From Fimbriimonadaceae bacterium (GTDB lineage: Bacteria > Armatimonadota > Fimbriimonadia > Fimbriimonadales > Fimbriimonadaceae), in NCBI GenBank assembly GCA_019638775.1, contig JAHBTD010000001.1, forward strand, positions 1,178,001 to 1,242,000: 64,000 nucleotides of DNA, read 5' to 3'. The position numbers and the translations under genes are program-made. Below the pieces are notes generated by a model that was not told where the DNA came from, did no database searches, and worked only from the letters and a program-made list of their open reading frames with translations. Below are positions 1 to 9,010 of the stretch, piece by piece. The stretch's first letter is position 1. Each line of letters begins with the position of its first letter.

Positions 1-432
1 ATCACGGCTCCCGACCCTGAGGGCGACGGGGCACGTCGGGCGATGAAGGCGGCTTTGCGGTCGGCTGGATTAAAACCGGAAGATATCGGCTACATCAATG
101 CCCACGGGACGTCCACGCCCTATAACGACAAGTTTGAGACGATGGCGATCAAGAGCGCCTTTGGCGAACATGCTTACAAGGTGCCGGTGAGCTCGACAAA
201 GTCGATGATCGGGCATACTCTGGGTGCGGCCGGTGCGATTGAGGCGATGATCTGTCTGTTGGCGATGAAGGAAGGGGTTCTTCCTCCCACGGTCAACTAC
301 GAGAATCCCGATCCCGACTGTGATCTGGACTATGTGCCGAACGTTGCGCGAAAGGCTGACGTGGCGTATTCACTCTCGAACTCTTTCGGGTTCGGCGGGC
401 ATAACGTGAGCTTGATCTTTAAGCGGGTTTGA
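1..432 (+). CDS. fabF: 3-oxoacyl-[ACP] synthase II, C-terminal part
   Basis: This is the 3' part (143 residues) of a FabF-type condensing enzyme, which elongates acyl-ACP with malonyl-ACP in fatty acid synthesis in the cytoplasm. The frame is open from base 1 and starts with ITAPDPEG, a FabF-typical string. The two catalytic histidines are visible in NAHGTST and GHTLGAAGA, the Lys/Thr-containing STKSMIGH loop is intact, and the C-terminus [14 protein letters not shown] is canonical. The N-terminal half with the active-site cysteine lies outside the window, so completeness upstream cannot be judged. It ends at a normal TGA. Confidence is high from the motif set. Confidence 0.95.
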   Translation: MTAPDPEGDGARRAMKAALRSAGLKPEDIGYINAHGTSTPYNDKFETMAIKSAFGEHAYKVPVSSTKSMIGHTLGAAGAIEAMICLLAMKEGVLPPTVNYENPDPDCDLDYVPNVARKADVAYSLSNSFGFGGHNVSLIFKRV

Positions 433-453
433 GCCAAATCTCAGCGGTCGTTG

Positions 454-480
454 CGGCAACGACGGAGCGTTACCCTCCCC
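454..480 (+). repeat. Dispersed intergenic repeat, copy A
   Basis: The word cggcaacgacggagcgttac followed by cctcccc recurs with few changes at 694-719 and, inverted, at 40066-40092. Each copy lies between genes and contains an internal near-palindrome (caacg...cgttg), like REP-type elements. Function is unknown. Confidence 0.6.
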
Positions 481-693
481 CATCCTCTTTGTGCCTTCGT
501 GGTTCTTCGTGTCTTTGTGAGAGAGGCGTTTTTTTGTTTCACGCAAAGTTCACAAAGAACGCAGAGTTTGGGTTGAGGTCTTTGTGAGCTCTGCACCTCT
601 GCGTGAACTTCCGTGTTGGTTCTCGCCAAGTTGCAAAGCCTGTTCAACCGATTGTGGTGCAGGCGTCCTTGCCTGCACATTCGCTGTGTTGTA

Positions 694-719
694 CGGCAAC
701 GACAGAGCGTTGCCCTCCC
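694..719 (+). repeat. Dispersed intergenic repeat, copy B
   Basis: Second copy of the cggcaacgacagagcgttgc / cctccc word found at 454-480 and, inverted, at 40066-40092. It sits downstream of fabF in the same intergenic region as copy A. Confidence 0.6.
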
Positions 720-804
720 GGGTCTCTCGTAAAAACGCAGGATTTCTATGCCTGAATCCTCCCCTAGAATTGAGGCTAAATATGGGGGTGGAGGCATTGG
801 AGTA

Positions 805-2373
805 TCAGAAGAGACTATCGGTGTCTTCGTTCTTAGACTCGGAGGCTGCGGGCACTTGACCCGTTTGGAACACACGCCACTTGCTCAAACTCATCGACTT
901 CCAACCGCGTTTGTTCCCGGCAAAGCGATCAAGCCAGTCTTTGCGCAAGTCCGGGGAAGCGGCCTGAAGAGCGGGCCAAGCGTCAGCCCCGGCGTTGATG
1001 ATCATATCGCGGTCGAGGTTTTGCTTATCGGCACGGTTGAGATTAACCGATGCAATGACGGAATCTGGACGGATGACGTTTAGGCTGACGCCGACGGCAA
1101 AAAAAGCCGCCATGCAAGCAAGGCCAAACCGGGAGAGTTGCCAACTCACGCCCAACCACATGTAGAGGCCGATCACGACAGCAAGCCAGACAATCCCCGC
1201 ACAAACATAAAAGCGCATGGGCGAGAGGCCGTAGGCCTGCACATAGAGCGACATCCTGAATCCCGCCGATGCAAGCAGGCAAAGAAGGAGGATGGACATT
1301 CCGACAGCTACGGCATTAAAAAGCCTGCGGTGGGCAGCCTCGACCGATTTCAGCACACTCTGCGCACCGAGGAGGATCGGCAAACTCAGCGCAGTGACAG
1401 TGACGATCTCGAAGAATCCCCGACGAGCGTATTGGGCGTAGGTGAGCTCGGCAGTTTTGAGCACGACGTCGTTGCCCCCAAAAAGGTAGCGAACTTGCAC
1501 CAGGATGAATATCAGGAACATCAGACCGATCAGGCCAAAGAAGGTGGCAAAAGCGCTGATGGCATGGGTGGCGTCAATGCCAGCCTTTTGGGTCTCGATA
1601 GGCGGTGCGGCCGGATTTGTGGTTGTGTAGCCGGGGGGCGGATCGCCCATGCCCGTAGTTTCAAACGCCTTCTTGCGAAGTCGCGAGGACATCATCATCC
1701 ATGCCCCAGCCGTGAAAGATCCAACGATTCCGAATAGGAGCCCCCGCTCGACCACAGTGTCGGGGTCAATACTCCACTCCAGGGAGAACAGACGTCCAAA
1801 TACAGGATCGGCCTGGGCGAGAATCACGCCCAAGATGAACATCACAGGAATTGCGGCGACAATCCCGAGCATGACGCCGGAGGTCCGCTTAGATTGAGGA
1901 GCAGGCCGCAGCCGCTTCCAGTCGGCGAGAAACGGAAGAAAGAGCGAGATGAGCGGAAAGAGAACTGGGTAAAGCGCGGAAACGACGAAGGTGTGGAGAA
2001 TGTTCGGGGTGCCATCATCGGTTTCGATCACCACAATGAGCCCGATGGCAAAGAGGATGATCAGCACATTCAGAGCGGCAAGTCTACGAGAATCGTTTAG
2101 TCCGAGGCCGATCGCGGCGGCGACAATAGGAGCGAAAAGCCAGAGCGAACTGCGCTTTAGCTCAATCAGGCTTTGCCGTAGTAGGAGTAGCGTGATCGCT
2201 GTCCCAAGCAAGAGTAAAAGAGTGCTCGAGAATCCGGTAGCTGCATCGAACAACAGCTCTTGCCCGATGAGGGCCATGCCGGTCGCGGCGAGCATGATGC
2301 CGAGGGCGGACCGGGACCGAGTTTCTGAGCGCTCGGTGGCGGGAGGGTCACCAACGTTGGTGCTTACTGCCAT
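805..2373 (-). CDS. DUF4173-type polytopic membrane protein
   Basis: A 522-residue inner-membrane protein with roughly ten to twelve hydrophobic segments. A soluble stretch lies near residues 235-270 (proline-rich, GDPPPGYTTTNPAAPP). The block TYAQYARRGFFEI with the later QAYGLSPMRFY is typical of the DUF4173/DUF4153 family, whose biochemical role is not established. Start: the ATG at 2373 is preceded by GAGG four bases upstream. The gene is convergent with fabF and has no obvious operon partner; the GH109-like gene lies 234 bases upstream on the same strand. Family assignment is from motif memory; function is unknown. Confidence 0.75.
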   Translation of the reverse strand: MAVSTNVGDPPATERSETRSRSALGIMLAATGMALIGQELLFDAATGFSSTLLLLLGTAITLLLLRQSLIELKRSSLWLFAPIVAAAIGLGLNDSRRLAALNVLIILFAIGLIVVIETDDGTPNILHTFVVSALYPVLFPLISLFLPFLADWKRLRPAPQSKRTSGVMLGIVAAIPVMFILGVILAQADPVFGRLFSLEWSIDPDTVVERGLLFGIVGSFTAGAWMMMSSRLRKKAFETTGMGDPPPGYTTTNPAAPPIETQKAGIDATHAISAFATFFGLIGLMFLIFILVQVRYLFGGNDVVLKTAELTYAQYARRGFFEIVTVTALSLPILLGAQSVLKSVEAAHRRLFNAVAVGMSILLLCLLASAGFRMSLYVQAYGLSPMRFYVCAGIVWLAVVIGLYMWLGVSWQLSRFGLACMAAFFAVGVSLNVIRPDSVIASVNLNRADKQNLDRDMIINAGADAWPALQAASPDLRKDWLDRFAGNKRGWKSMSLSKWRVFQTGQVPAASESKNEDTDSLF

Positions 2374-2532
2374 ATAGCCTCACGATTTGACACGCACACA
2401 ATGAGGACGCTGTGCGATCTTACGTGATTCGTTCAACACTAAAAGATCTTGAGAGAATCCCGACTTGGCAAAGATTGGGAGAGTTGGGCCGTTCAGGCCG
2501 GGTAAGGGGGTTTAGGGGTGAGAAAGTTTCTC

Positions 2533-2603
2533 CGTATAAAGGTGCGGGCCCTCCGAGATTTGATTGGGGAGGCGAACCTCTTCGAACCACGCACCTTTAT
2601 ACG
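2533..2603. repeat. 14-bp perfect inverted repeat with 43-base spacer
   Basis: The arm cgtataaaggtgcg (2533-2546) is exactly inverted as cgcacctttatacg (2590-2603). The spacer itself contains a cctcc/ggagg pair. It lies just after the stop of the GH109-like gene and before the DUF4173 gene, so it may act as an RNA hairpin in the intergenic transcript or be a small palindromic element. Confidence 0.55.
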
Positions 2604-2606
2604 ACC

Positions 2607-3995
2607 TCAGGAAACTATTCCTAGAGGTTTCATTGTCTTCCATTGTCCACGAGTGAAGTCCGGAACATCAACTGATTTCCCCCGATTTTTTACCGAATTT
2701 TCAGAAAGTGGGGAAATCACCGACCAGGTCGCGGCATCGTACACATCCTGATCAAGCGGCTCACCGTTTCTCAGACAGTAGATTATTCTCCACATCATGA
2801 CAAAATCCATTCCGCCGTGACCGCCACCTACGGCAAGGTCGCCTATCTTTCTCCACAACGGATGATCGTACTGCTTAAACCACTCCGCAAGTTCCGTACC
2901 TTGAGCCCACGAGTCAGTGGATTTTGTCCCGTTTACCGCAACGTTTGGATCTTTCTCCACGACGAGACGGTTTGGGAAGCCTCCCCAGCACCCTCGAGTG
3001 CCTTGAATAAGATTATGACGTGTGTAGGGGCGTGGGAGTTGCTCATCCCATTGAATCATGAGTGTTTTGCCCTGTACAGTTCGCGCAATGGTTGTGTTAA
3101 TGTCTCCGCAGACGAACTTGAGCTTTTGGCGCTCATGTCCCTCTGGGAAGTGTTCTTTCGCATACATCTCGCGAACGCGGGCGGGTGAGCCCACCGAACT
3201 CATATAGTCCAGACGGTCACCGCGGTTGATGTTCATGTATTGGGCGACCGGCCCAAGGCCGTGGGTGGGATAAAGATTGCCGTTTCGCTTGGTGTAGTGA
3301 ATAGTTCTCCACGATCCGGTGCCATGTCCGATTTCGTGCATTTGCCCACGCAGGTCGTGGATATAGGCCGCCTCGCCGTGAAGCAGTTCGCCGAATAAAC
3401 CTTGTCGGCACATGTTGAGGACCATCAACTCTTCGCGCCCGTAGTTGACGTTTTCCATCATCATGCAATGCTTTTGCGTGCTTTCGGAGGTATCGACAAG
3501 CTCCCAGCACCCATCAACGGTGTAAGCGGCGGGGACTTCGAGAAAAGCGTGCTTGCCCGCTTTCATGGTGTCGACGGCCTGTCGAACGTGCCACTCCCAC
3601 GGCGTTGAGATGAAGACGGCGTCGATGTCGTCGCGCTCAAGCATCTTCTTGTAGTCGAGGTCGCCGTTGGTGTACATGGCGGGCTTGGGACGTCCAGCCT
3701 TGGTGACCATCGCGGCGGTACGGTCGGCTGAGGGGAGATGGGGGTCGCAGATGGCAGTGATCTCGACACCGTCGATCTTGAGGCAGTTGGCGACGTGTCC
3801 GGGGCCCCTTGCGCCTACACCGATGAAAGCGGCGCGCACTTTGTCCATTCTTGGAGCGGTGAGCCCAGCGGCAGACTTGCGCTGTCTGGCTTGGGGAGTT
3901 GATGACTCCGCTGCTTCGGCAGCTTTTGCGAGCGATCCGGTGGCAACGCCGATTCCTGCGGCGCCGACTGTCTTGAGAAAATCACGACGATTCAT
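2607..3995 (-). CDS. Tat-exported Gfo/Idh/MocA oxidoreductase, GH109-like
   Basis: A 462-residue NAD-dependent oxidoreductase-fold protein. It starts MNRRDFLKTVGAAG, a twin-arginine signal, so it is exported folded. A Rossmann motif follows (VRAAFIGVGARGPGH) and then the EVPAAYTVDGCWELV segment typical of the Gfo/Idh/MocA fold. The central ENVNYGREELMVLNM and HGLGPVAQYMNINRGD blocks match GH109 glycosidases (alpha-N-acetylgalactosaminidase type), which use NAD+ in a redox-assisted hydrolysis. The start at 3995 is preferred over an upstream in-frame ATG at 4037 because it places the Tat motif at the N-terminus and has AGGA about ten bases upstream. The exact sugar substrate cannot be read from the sequence. 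Confidence 0.85.
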   Translation of the reverse strand: MNRRDFLKTVGAAGIGVATGSLAKAAEAAESSTPQARQRKSAAGLTAPRMDKVRAAFIGVGARGPGHVANCLKIDGVEITAICDPHLPSADRTAAMVTKAGRPKPAMYTNGDLDYKKMLERDDIDAVFISTPWEWHVRQAVDTMKAGKHAFLEVPAAYTVDGCWELVDTSESTQKHCMMMENVNYGREELMVLNMCRQGLFGELLHGEAAYIHDLRGQMHEIGHGTGSWRTIHYTKRNGNLYPTHGLGPVAQYMNINRGDRLDYMSSVGSPARVREMYAKEHFPEGHERQKLKFVCGDINTTIARTVQGKTLMIQWDEQLPRPYTRHNLIQGTRGCWGGFPNRLVVEKDPNVAVNGTKSTDSWAQGTELAEWFKQYDHPLWRKIGDLAVGGGHGGMDFVMMWRIIYCLRNGEPLDQDVYDAATWSVISPLSENSVKNRGKSVDVPDFTRGQWKTMKPLGIVS

Positions 3996-4194
3996 AGTGT
4001 TGACTGTCCTCAATATAGCCGAGAAAATGGGCTTCATCGGCCCCTGAGGAGAACGTCACTCCAAAACTTGACCAAAATCAGCGAATGGCGTTTTGAACAC
4101 TATTTGACATGGTTTCTTGCTGTTTTGTGTGGTGAAGCGTGGTCTGTCCGGGCCTTCCGAGCCAGTAAAACCGCTCGGAGAGGGCGCTACCAAG

Positions 4195-4206
4195 TAAGCT
4201 CTATGG
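4195..4206 (+). promoter_or_regulatory. Leaderless -10 box, TAAGCT-N6-ATG
   Basis: TAAGCT (4195-4200) is followed by exactly six bases and then the ATG of the creatininase-family gene. No Shine-Dalgarno fits between, so transcription would start at or next to the start codon. The same geometry recurs before kynU, cinA, lipA, ppc and the terminal redoxin gene. Confidence 0.55.
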
Positions 4207-4971
4207 ATGGTTTTGCAATATGCTGAGGCTAATCCCGACCAGTTGCGAGGAGCGATCGACCGAAATTCACCTGCGATCGTTCCCCTTGGAGCGCTGGAGT
4301 GGCATGGCCCGCACCTTCCGTTAGGCTTAGATGGACTGCTCGCCGAGTTTTTCGGCTCGCAGCTCTGTGAAAAACTTGAAGGGGTCATCCTGCCGACGCA
4401 ATGGCGAGCGATGACAACTCTTCCCCACGAGGCTTCTCTTCAGATTTCGACGGAAACGTTCCGGCGAATCGTTGAGGAGACGACAAACGGTCTTGTCCAG
4501 GCCGGATTCAAGACAATCTGTTGGGTTTCTGGGCATTACGCTCAAGGCCACATGGCCGAGCTTTATCTCTATTCGCGATCCGTTTGTGAGAAGGGGGATG
4601 TGCGCGTTTTCGCCGCTTCTCCGCTGGAGCTATTGGGCAATCCGGCTCTGCTAGATCATGCGGGACGATCAGAGACCTCCCAGCTTTCCGCGATCCGGCC
4701 AGACCTGGTTCAGCTTGACCGTCTACCGAAGCAGATTAAGCCCAAGGTTCATGGCGTTTTGGGCGAGCACCCGAGCAAGGCGACCCCTGATGAAGGCCAC
4801 GACCTGCTCACTCGCGGGCTAGAGGCTTGGGTGGAATGGGTTCGGATGTCGGAAGCACAATCGCTTGTCGTGCACTATAACAAGGCAATCGCCTCTTATC
4901 AGTCCTATGTCGATACCTTTTTCAAGGAGTCGTGGGAGCAGGCGATTGTGGATTGGTGGGCGACTAAGTAA
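4207..4971 (+). CDS. Creatininase-family amidohydrolase
   Basis: A 254-residue cytosolic metallo-amidase of the creatininase/MftE superfamily. Visible motifs: PLGALEWHGPHLPLGLD supplies the Glu/His/Asp metal ligands, SGHYAQGH is the central histidine loop (NGHGGN in most members), and DHAGRSETSQ carries the late Glu. The NGH-to-SGH change and the lack of GGN make creatinine itself an unlikely substrate; the reaction is unassigned. The start is fixed by a leaderless-type -10 box six bases upstream. The 3' end overlaps the convergent kynureninase gene by eight bases (4964-4971). Confidence 0.85.
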   Translation: MVLQYAEANPDQLRGAIDRNSPAIVPLGALEWHGPHLPLGLDGLLAEFFGSQLCEKLEGVILPTQWRAMTTLPHEASLQISTETFRRIVEETTNGLVQAGFKTICWVSGHYAQGHMAELYLYSRSVCEKGDVRVFAASPLELLGNPALLDHAGRSETSQLSAIRPDLVQLDRLPKQIKPKVHGVLGEHPSKATPDEGHDLLTRGLEAWVEWVRMSEAQSLVVHYNKAIASYQSYVDTFFKESWEQAIVDWWATK

Positions 4972-6220
4972 CGGTGAGGCGCTCGGCGGGGATGCTCTCA
5001 TAGACCCTTTCCACCATCACATGATGCAGTCGTTCGCACGCAAGGGCGACGTCCTCGAAGCGCGTGTATAGAGGGGCGAATCCGAAGCGGATGTTATCGG
5101 GCGCGCGGAAGTCGGGCACAACGTTCATTTTCTCGATAAGGGCACGTGAGATGCGGTACGCCTCGTCATGGCCCATGGAGACATGGGCGCCGCGCCTTTG
5201 GGCTTCATGGGGAGATTGGAGCCGGAAGCCAAGTGGCGAAAGCTCGGCATCGAAGATCTGCAAGAAGAAATCAGTGAGGGCAGTGCTCTTCGCCCTTACT
5301 GAGCCCATGCCTGCATCAATGAGTAGATCAACTCCGCATTCGATAGGGACCATCGAGAGGATGGGCGGAGTGCCCACCAAGAACTTCGCGAGACCGGAAG
5401 CCGGGGAATATTCAAGGTCGAACTCGAACGGGCGCTCCTGCCCGAACCACCCCCAAAGCGGCTGGACAAGCGATTCTTGGAGGTCTTTGCGGACGTAGAG
5501 AAATGCTGGCGCGCCGGGGCCACCACTCAAATACTTGTAGGTGCATCCAATGGCGAGATCGGCGTTCCAGTGCCTGAGTGCAACTGCCACTGAACCCGCT
5601 GCATGGCTAAGATCCCACAACGCCATCGCCCCTACACCATGGGCAGCTTTTGTGAGACGCTCGCCATCATGCAGCCAACTGCTGCGGAAGCACACGAGGC
5701 TGAGCGACAGCAGCGCAGTTTCGGCATCCAGAGCCGCCTCTATTGCTTCGGGAGTGACGGTCAGGCCGTCTTCGGAGGATACGACGACAACCTCACCCCC
5801 GAACTGCTTGGCAACGGATTGAAGTGCGTAGAAATCGGACGGAAAGTTGAGCGTATCGGTGACGACTTTGGTTTTGCCCGGGTTTGCTTGAAGGACCGCG
5901 TGGGCAAGCTTGTAGAGGTTAATGGTCGTCGAGTCGGAAAGGATGACCTCTCCCGGTTCTGCCCCTATGATCTGGCTGATCTTGTCGCCAATACCTGAGG
6001 CAAGTTCGTACCAACCTTCATTCCAAGCTCGCACCAGCCTGCCCGCCCATTGCTCTTCGGTCGTGCGTCGAACCCTCTCTGCGGCTGGCTTTGGCATTCG
6101 CCCGAGTGAGTTGCCCTTGAGGTAGATGAGATTGGGATCCTCAATCACGAACGCGTCGCGAAAAGCCGCGATGGGGTCTTGCGCATCCAACTCCCGCGCA
6201 CGTTCGATCCACTGGCTCAT
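4964..6220 (-). CDS. kynU: Kynureninase
   Basis: A 418-residue PLP enzyme that cleaves L-kynurenine to anthranilate and alanine in tryptophan catabolism. Hallmarks: YLKGNSLGRMPKPA near the N-terminus, the FPSDFYALQS substrate loop, the aspartate of LWDLSHAAGS, and the PLP-binding lysine in CTYKYLSGGPG (about residue 229). The start at 6220 (MSQWIERAREL) is supported by TACAAT ending exactly six bases upstream; two earlier in-frame ATGs (6235, 6289) are less likely, and 6289 would overlap the GH3 gene. No other kynurenine-pathway gene (dioxygenase, formamidase) is in the window, so it may serve NAD or anthranilate supply with genes elsewhere. Confidence 0.93.
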   Translation of the reverse strand: MSQWIERARELDAQDPIAAFRDAFVIEDPNLIYLKGNSLGRMPKPAAERVRRTTEEQWAGRLVRAWNEGWYELASGIGDKISQIIGAEPGEVILSDSTTINLYKLAHAVLQANPGKTKVVTDTLNFPSDFYALQSVAKQFGGEVVVVSSEDGLTVTPEAIEAALDAETALLSLSLVCFRSSWLHDGERLTKAAHGVGAMALWDLSHAAGSVAVALRHWNADLAIGCTYKYLSGGPGAPAFLYVRKDLQESLVQPLWGWFGQERPFEFDLEYSPASGLAKFLVGTPPILSMVPIECGVDLLIDAGMGSVRAKSTALTDFFLQIFDAELSPLGFRLQSPHEAQRRGAHVSMGHDEAYRISRALIEKMNVVPDFRAPDNIRFGFAPLYTRFEDVALACERLHHVMVERVYESIPAERLTVT

Positions 6221-6232
6221 GCTGGGATTGTA
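6221..6232 (-). promoter_or_regulatory. Leaderless -10 box of kynU, TACAAT-N6-ATG
   Basis: On the minus strand TACAAT (6232-6227) is followed by cccagc and the kynU ATG at 6220. It lies in the 37-base gap after the GH3 stop, so kynU can be transcribed independently of the upstream glycosidase gene. Confidence 0.55.
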
Positions 6233-6257
6233 CATGCGACGCCGGGAATTCGCTTCA

Positions 6258-8822
6258 TCACTTGATGGTATACCGTACCCCGACCACAACTCCAGAATTC
6301 GCAGCGATCTTGTCGGCCTTTTCGGGCTGGCGGCCGCCCACCCAGACTTGGAGCATTCCAGGGATGCGCACGTTCTTGCCGCTTAGGTCGATCAGGCCGA
6401 CGTCGCGCTTGCGTACCTTGAGGACGACTTCCTGAGACTTTCCGGCGTCGAGGCGGATGCGGTCGAAAGCTTTCAGTTCTCGGATCGGCTTGGGGAAGGG
6501 GGCTTTCTCGTGAGCGAGATAGACCTGGACGACCTCGTCTCCTGCGCGCTTGCCGGTGTTGGTCACCCGCACACGAACCTCCAAACCGCCGTCTTTAGCG
6601 TTCGTTACACGGAGGCGATCATAGCGGAAGGAAGTGTAGCTGAGCCCGTGCCCGAACTTGTAGAGCGGGTCTTGGGCGAAGTAACGGTAGGTGCGGCCTT
6701 GCATGGCGTAGCTCTCGTAGGATGGGAGTTGGCTGAGCGAGCGGTAGACCGTCACAGGCAGGCGTCCGCCGGGGTTGTATTCGCCGAAGATGGCTTCGGC
6801 GATGGCACGCCCGCCGGATTCTCCGGGATACCAAGCCTCCAGGATGGCGGGGACGTTCTGGTGTGCCCAGAGGTCGGTGATGGGTCCGCCGTTGAGGAGG
6901 ACGAGAACAGTCGGCTTGCCCAGCTTGACGATCTCCTTCATGAGCCGCTGCTGGATGGCTGGGAGGCCGATGTCGAGGCGGTCCAACTCTTCTTCTTCGA
7001 TGCGCGGGCTGATGCCGAGGGCGAGTACGACGACGTCGGCGTTCTTGGCGGCGGCGATAGATTTGTCGAAGGGGTTGGAATCGGGGGTGACCCAGTCCAG
7101 AATCGCCACGGCTTCAAGCCCGTGGTCGTAGTATTCGATCTTGATCGGCACGGGACTGCCATCAGCGAGTTTGACCTTGGCGGAGCTTCGTCGGGCAGCG
7201 TCGTCGCGCCAATTGTCGATGATGAGCTTGCCATCCACCCAGACGCGAACACCGTCGTCGTGGGTGAATCCGATTTCGTACTCTCCGGTCTCTTCCGGGT
7301 AGAGGTACCCGGTCCAGCGGACACTGAAGTTGTCGGCGGGGACCCCGGGCTTCGGAGCGTTGCGAGCCCAGTTGAAGTTTACGGCCTCCTCGGTTTTGTG
7401 CGTCGGTTCGCCTTCGAGCTTGTCGTTGGAGAAGTACTCGGCGGTGAGCCCGCCACGGGCTGCGGTGGCGTCAAGGAGTGAGTCGGCGGGGATGGGGTTG
7501 GAGGGGGCTGAGGTGAGCCCGCAAGCCTGCTCATAGGCGAAGGCGATGCCTTTGGACTTGCAGTATTCGCGGAGTCCGCGCAGGGGCGTGATCGGGTCGC
7601 GCGGAGTGCCATGATAGTTGCCGACCAGCGCGTCGATGTTGTCGGCGTTGGGGCCGATAAGAGCAAGTTTCCTGACCTTTTTTGAATCGAACGGTAGAGT
7701 CTGCCTTGCGTTCTTGAGGAGGACGAGGGATTCGCGGGCGGCGTCGAGGGCGAGCTTTTGATGGGCGGTGTTGTTGACGACGGTCATTGGGATTTGGGTG
7801 TACTGCACGCGCTCGGGCGGATCGAACATCCCCAACCGAATCCTGGCCTCCATCAATCTCCGCACCGAACGGTCAATCTCGGCTTCGGTAATCAGACCCT
7901 TCTTGACGGCCTCAACCAGCGCGGGGTACGCCTCGCCGCATTCCAGATCGCAGCCCATCTTCACCGCCATCGCGACAGCCGCGACTTTGTCGTGGCTGAA
8001 CTTGTGCCCGCCCCAGAAATCGTTGATCGCCCAACAGTCGGAGACGACGTAGCCATTGAAGTTCCAATCCTTCCTCAGCACCTGCTCCAGAAGATAGGGG
8101 TGCGCGTTGGCGGGGTAGCCGTTGATGCGGTTGTACGCTCCCATGATCGACCAGGCCCCAGCCTCCACCATCGTGGCCTCGAAGTGCGGAAGGTAGGTGG
8201 CCCACATATCCTGCATGGTCGCCTTGGCGTCAAATTCGTGACGCATGGGGTCGGGACCGCTGTGGACGGCGTAATGCTTCGGCGTGGCAATGACCTTGAA
8301 GTAGGTCGGGTCGTTGCCTTGCAAGCCCTTGACAAACTGAACGCCAAGACGAGCTGTCAGGAATGGGTCTTCGCCGTAAGTTTCCTGACCACGTCCCCAG
8401 CGAGGGTCGCGGAAGATGTTGATGTTTGGGGACCAGAAGGTGAGCCCCTTGTAGATACCGAAGTCGCCCTTTCTCGCCGCGTCGTGGTGTTTGGCTCGGG
8501 CTTCGGTGCTGGTCGCGTCGGCAATCTTGAACATGAGGTCCTCGTTCCAGGTTGCGCCGAGTCCGATCGACTGGGGGAAAACGGTGGCGACACCAGCACG
8601 GGCAACGCCATGCAGGCACTCGTTCCACCAGTTGTAGGGGGCGACATCGAGCCTGGGAATACCGGCTGCGCCGTGAGTCATCTGGGACACCTTTTCTTGC
8701 AGCGTCATGCGTGAGACAAGGTCTTTGGCGCGGATTTCCGGGTCGATGCGGAAATTCTTGTACGGTGGGATCGTCTGTTGCGGGTGTACAAGGGTGACGG
8801 CAAGACAGAATGCGGCGAGCAT
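6258..8822 (-). CDS. Glycoside hydrolase family 3 with PA14 insert
   Basis: An 854-residue secreted glycosidase (beta-glucosidase/xylosidase type) with a signal peptide at residues 1-15. Domain order: the GH3 N-terminal barrel (KVSQMTHGAAGIPRL, NINIFRDPRWGRGQETYGEDP, KHYAVHSGPDPMRH), with the nucleophile Asp in GYVVSDCWAI (about residue 259); the GH3 C-terminal domain begins at SLVLLKNA; a PA14 domain is inserted around residues 460-570 (FSVRWTGYLYPEETGEYEIG, THDDGVRVWVDG); then the rest of the C-terminal domain (WYPGESGGRAIAEAIFGEYN) and a fibronectin-III-like tail (YKFGHGLSYTSF). PA14 inserts in GH3 enzymes usually shape the active-site pocket. The clade suggests beta-xyloside or beta-glucoside hydrolysis. 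Confidence 0.93.
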   Translation of the reverse strand: MLAAFCLAVTLVHPQQTIPPYKNFRIDPEIRAKDLVSRMTLQEKVSQMTHGAAGIPRLDVAPYNWWNECLHGVARAGVATVFPQSIGLGATWNEDLMFKIADATSTEARAKHHDAARKGDFGIYKGLTFWSPNINIFRDPRWGRGQETYGEDPFLTARLGVQFVKGLQGNDPTYFKVIATPKHYAVHSGPDPMRHEFDAKATMQDMWATYLPHFEATMVEAGAWSIMGAYNRINGYPANAHPYLLEQVLRKDWNFNGYVVSDCWAINDFWGGHKFSHDKVAAVAMAVKMGCDLECGEAYPALVEAVKKGLITEAEIDRSVRRLMEARIRLGMFDPPERVQYTQIPMTVVNNTAHQKLALDAARESLVLLKNARQTLPFDSKKVRKLALIGPNADNIDALVGNYHGTPRDPITPLRGLREYCKSKGIAFAYEQACGLTSAPSNPIPADSLLDATAARGGLTAEYFSNDKLEGEPTHKTEEAVNFNWARNAPKPGVPADNFSVRWTGYLYPEETGEYEIGFTHDDGVRVWVDGKLIIDNWRDDAARRSSAKVKLADGSPVPIKIEYYDHGLEAVAILDWVTPDSNPFDKSIAAAKNADVVVLALGISPRIEEEELDRLDIGLPAIQQRLMKEIVKLGKPTVLVLLNGGPITDLWAHQNVPAILEAWYPGESGGRAIAEAIFGEYNPGGRLPVTVYRSLSQLPSYESYAMQGRTYRYFAQDPLYKFGHGLSYTSFRYDRLRVTNAKDGGLEVRVRVTNTGKRAGDEVVQVYLAHEKAPFPKPIRELKAFDRIRLDAGKSQEVVLKVRKRDVGLIDLSGKNVRIPGMLQVWVGGRQPEKADKIAANSGVVVGVRYTIK

Positions 8823-9010
8823 GTGAGTTTATTTCGACGTCGGAGGATGGGTCCCTGCTGGGGTTAGCTAGGAGCTGGGAGCTGAGAGCTGGGTGTACTA
8901 CGATCAGACTCCCCAATGAAGCGGCGGAGAGATGGAGACAGAACAAAGGCTCAGCCTCAAGACTTACTGGCAGAAACCTTGGCAGGCGGTAGGCGTCGAA
9001 AAAGGTAGCT

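Larger units (their letters stand above)
433..804. other. Intergenic region with palindromic boilerplate repeats
   Basis: There is no convincing gene in these 372 bases. They hold two copies of a dispersed repeat (454-480 and 694-719), a perfect 8-bp hairpin at 657-678 (gtgcaggc, 6-nt loop, gcctgcac), and several degenerate reiterations of ttcgtg/ctttgtga-like words (about 488-600). The open frames that cross it are short and overlap the repeats, so they are not called. Such material looks like non-coding repeat debris between two convergent genes. Confidence 0.6.

Noticed and set aside
2412-2751. Short open frames between the DUF4173 and GH109-like genes
   Set aside because: They overlap the inverted repeat or the GH109 gene, and have no start signals or protein-like conservation.
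6510-8714. Two long open frames (323 and 318 residues) antisense to the GH3 gene
   Set aside because: Both are opposite conserved GH3/PA14 sequence and lack ribosome-binding sites or recognisable motifs.
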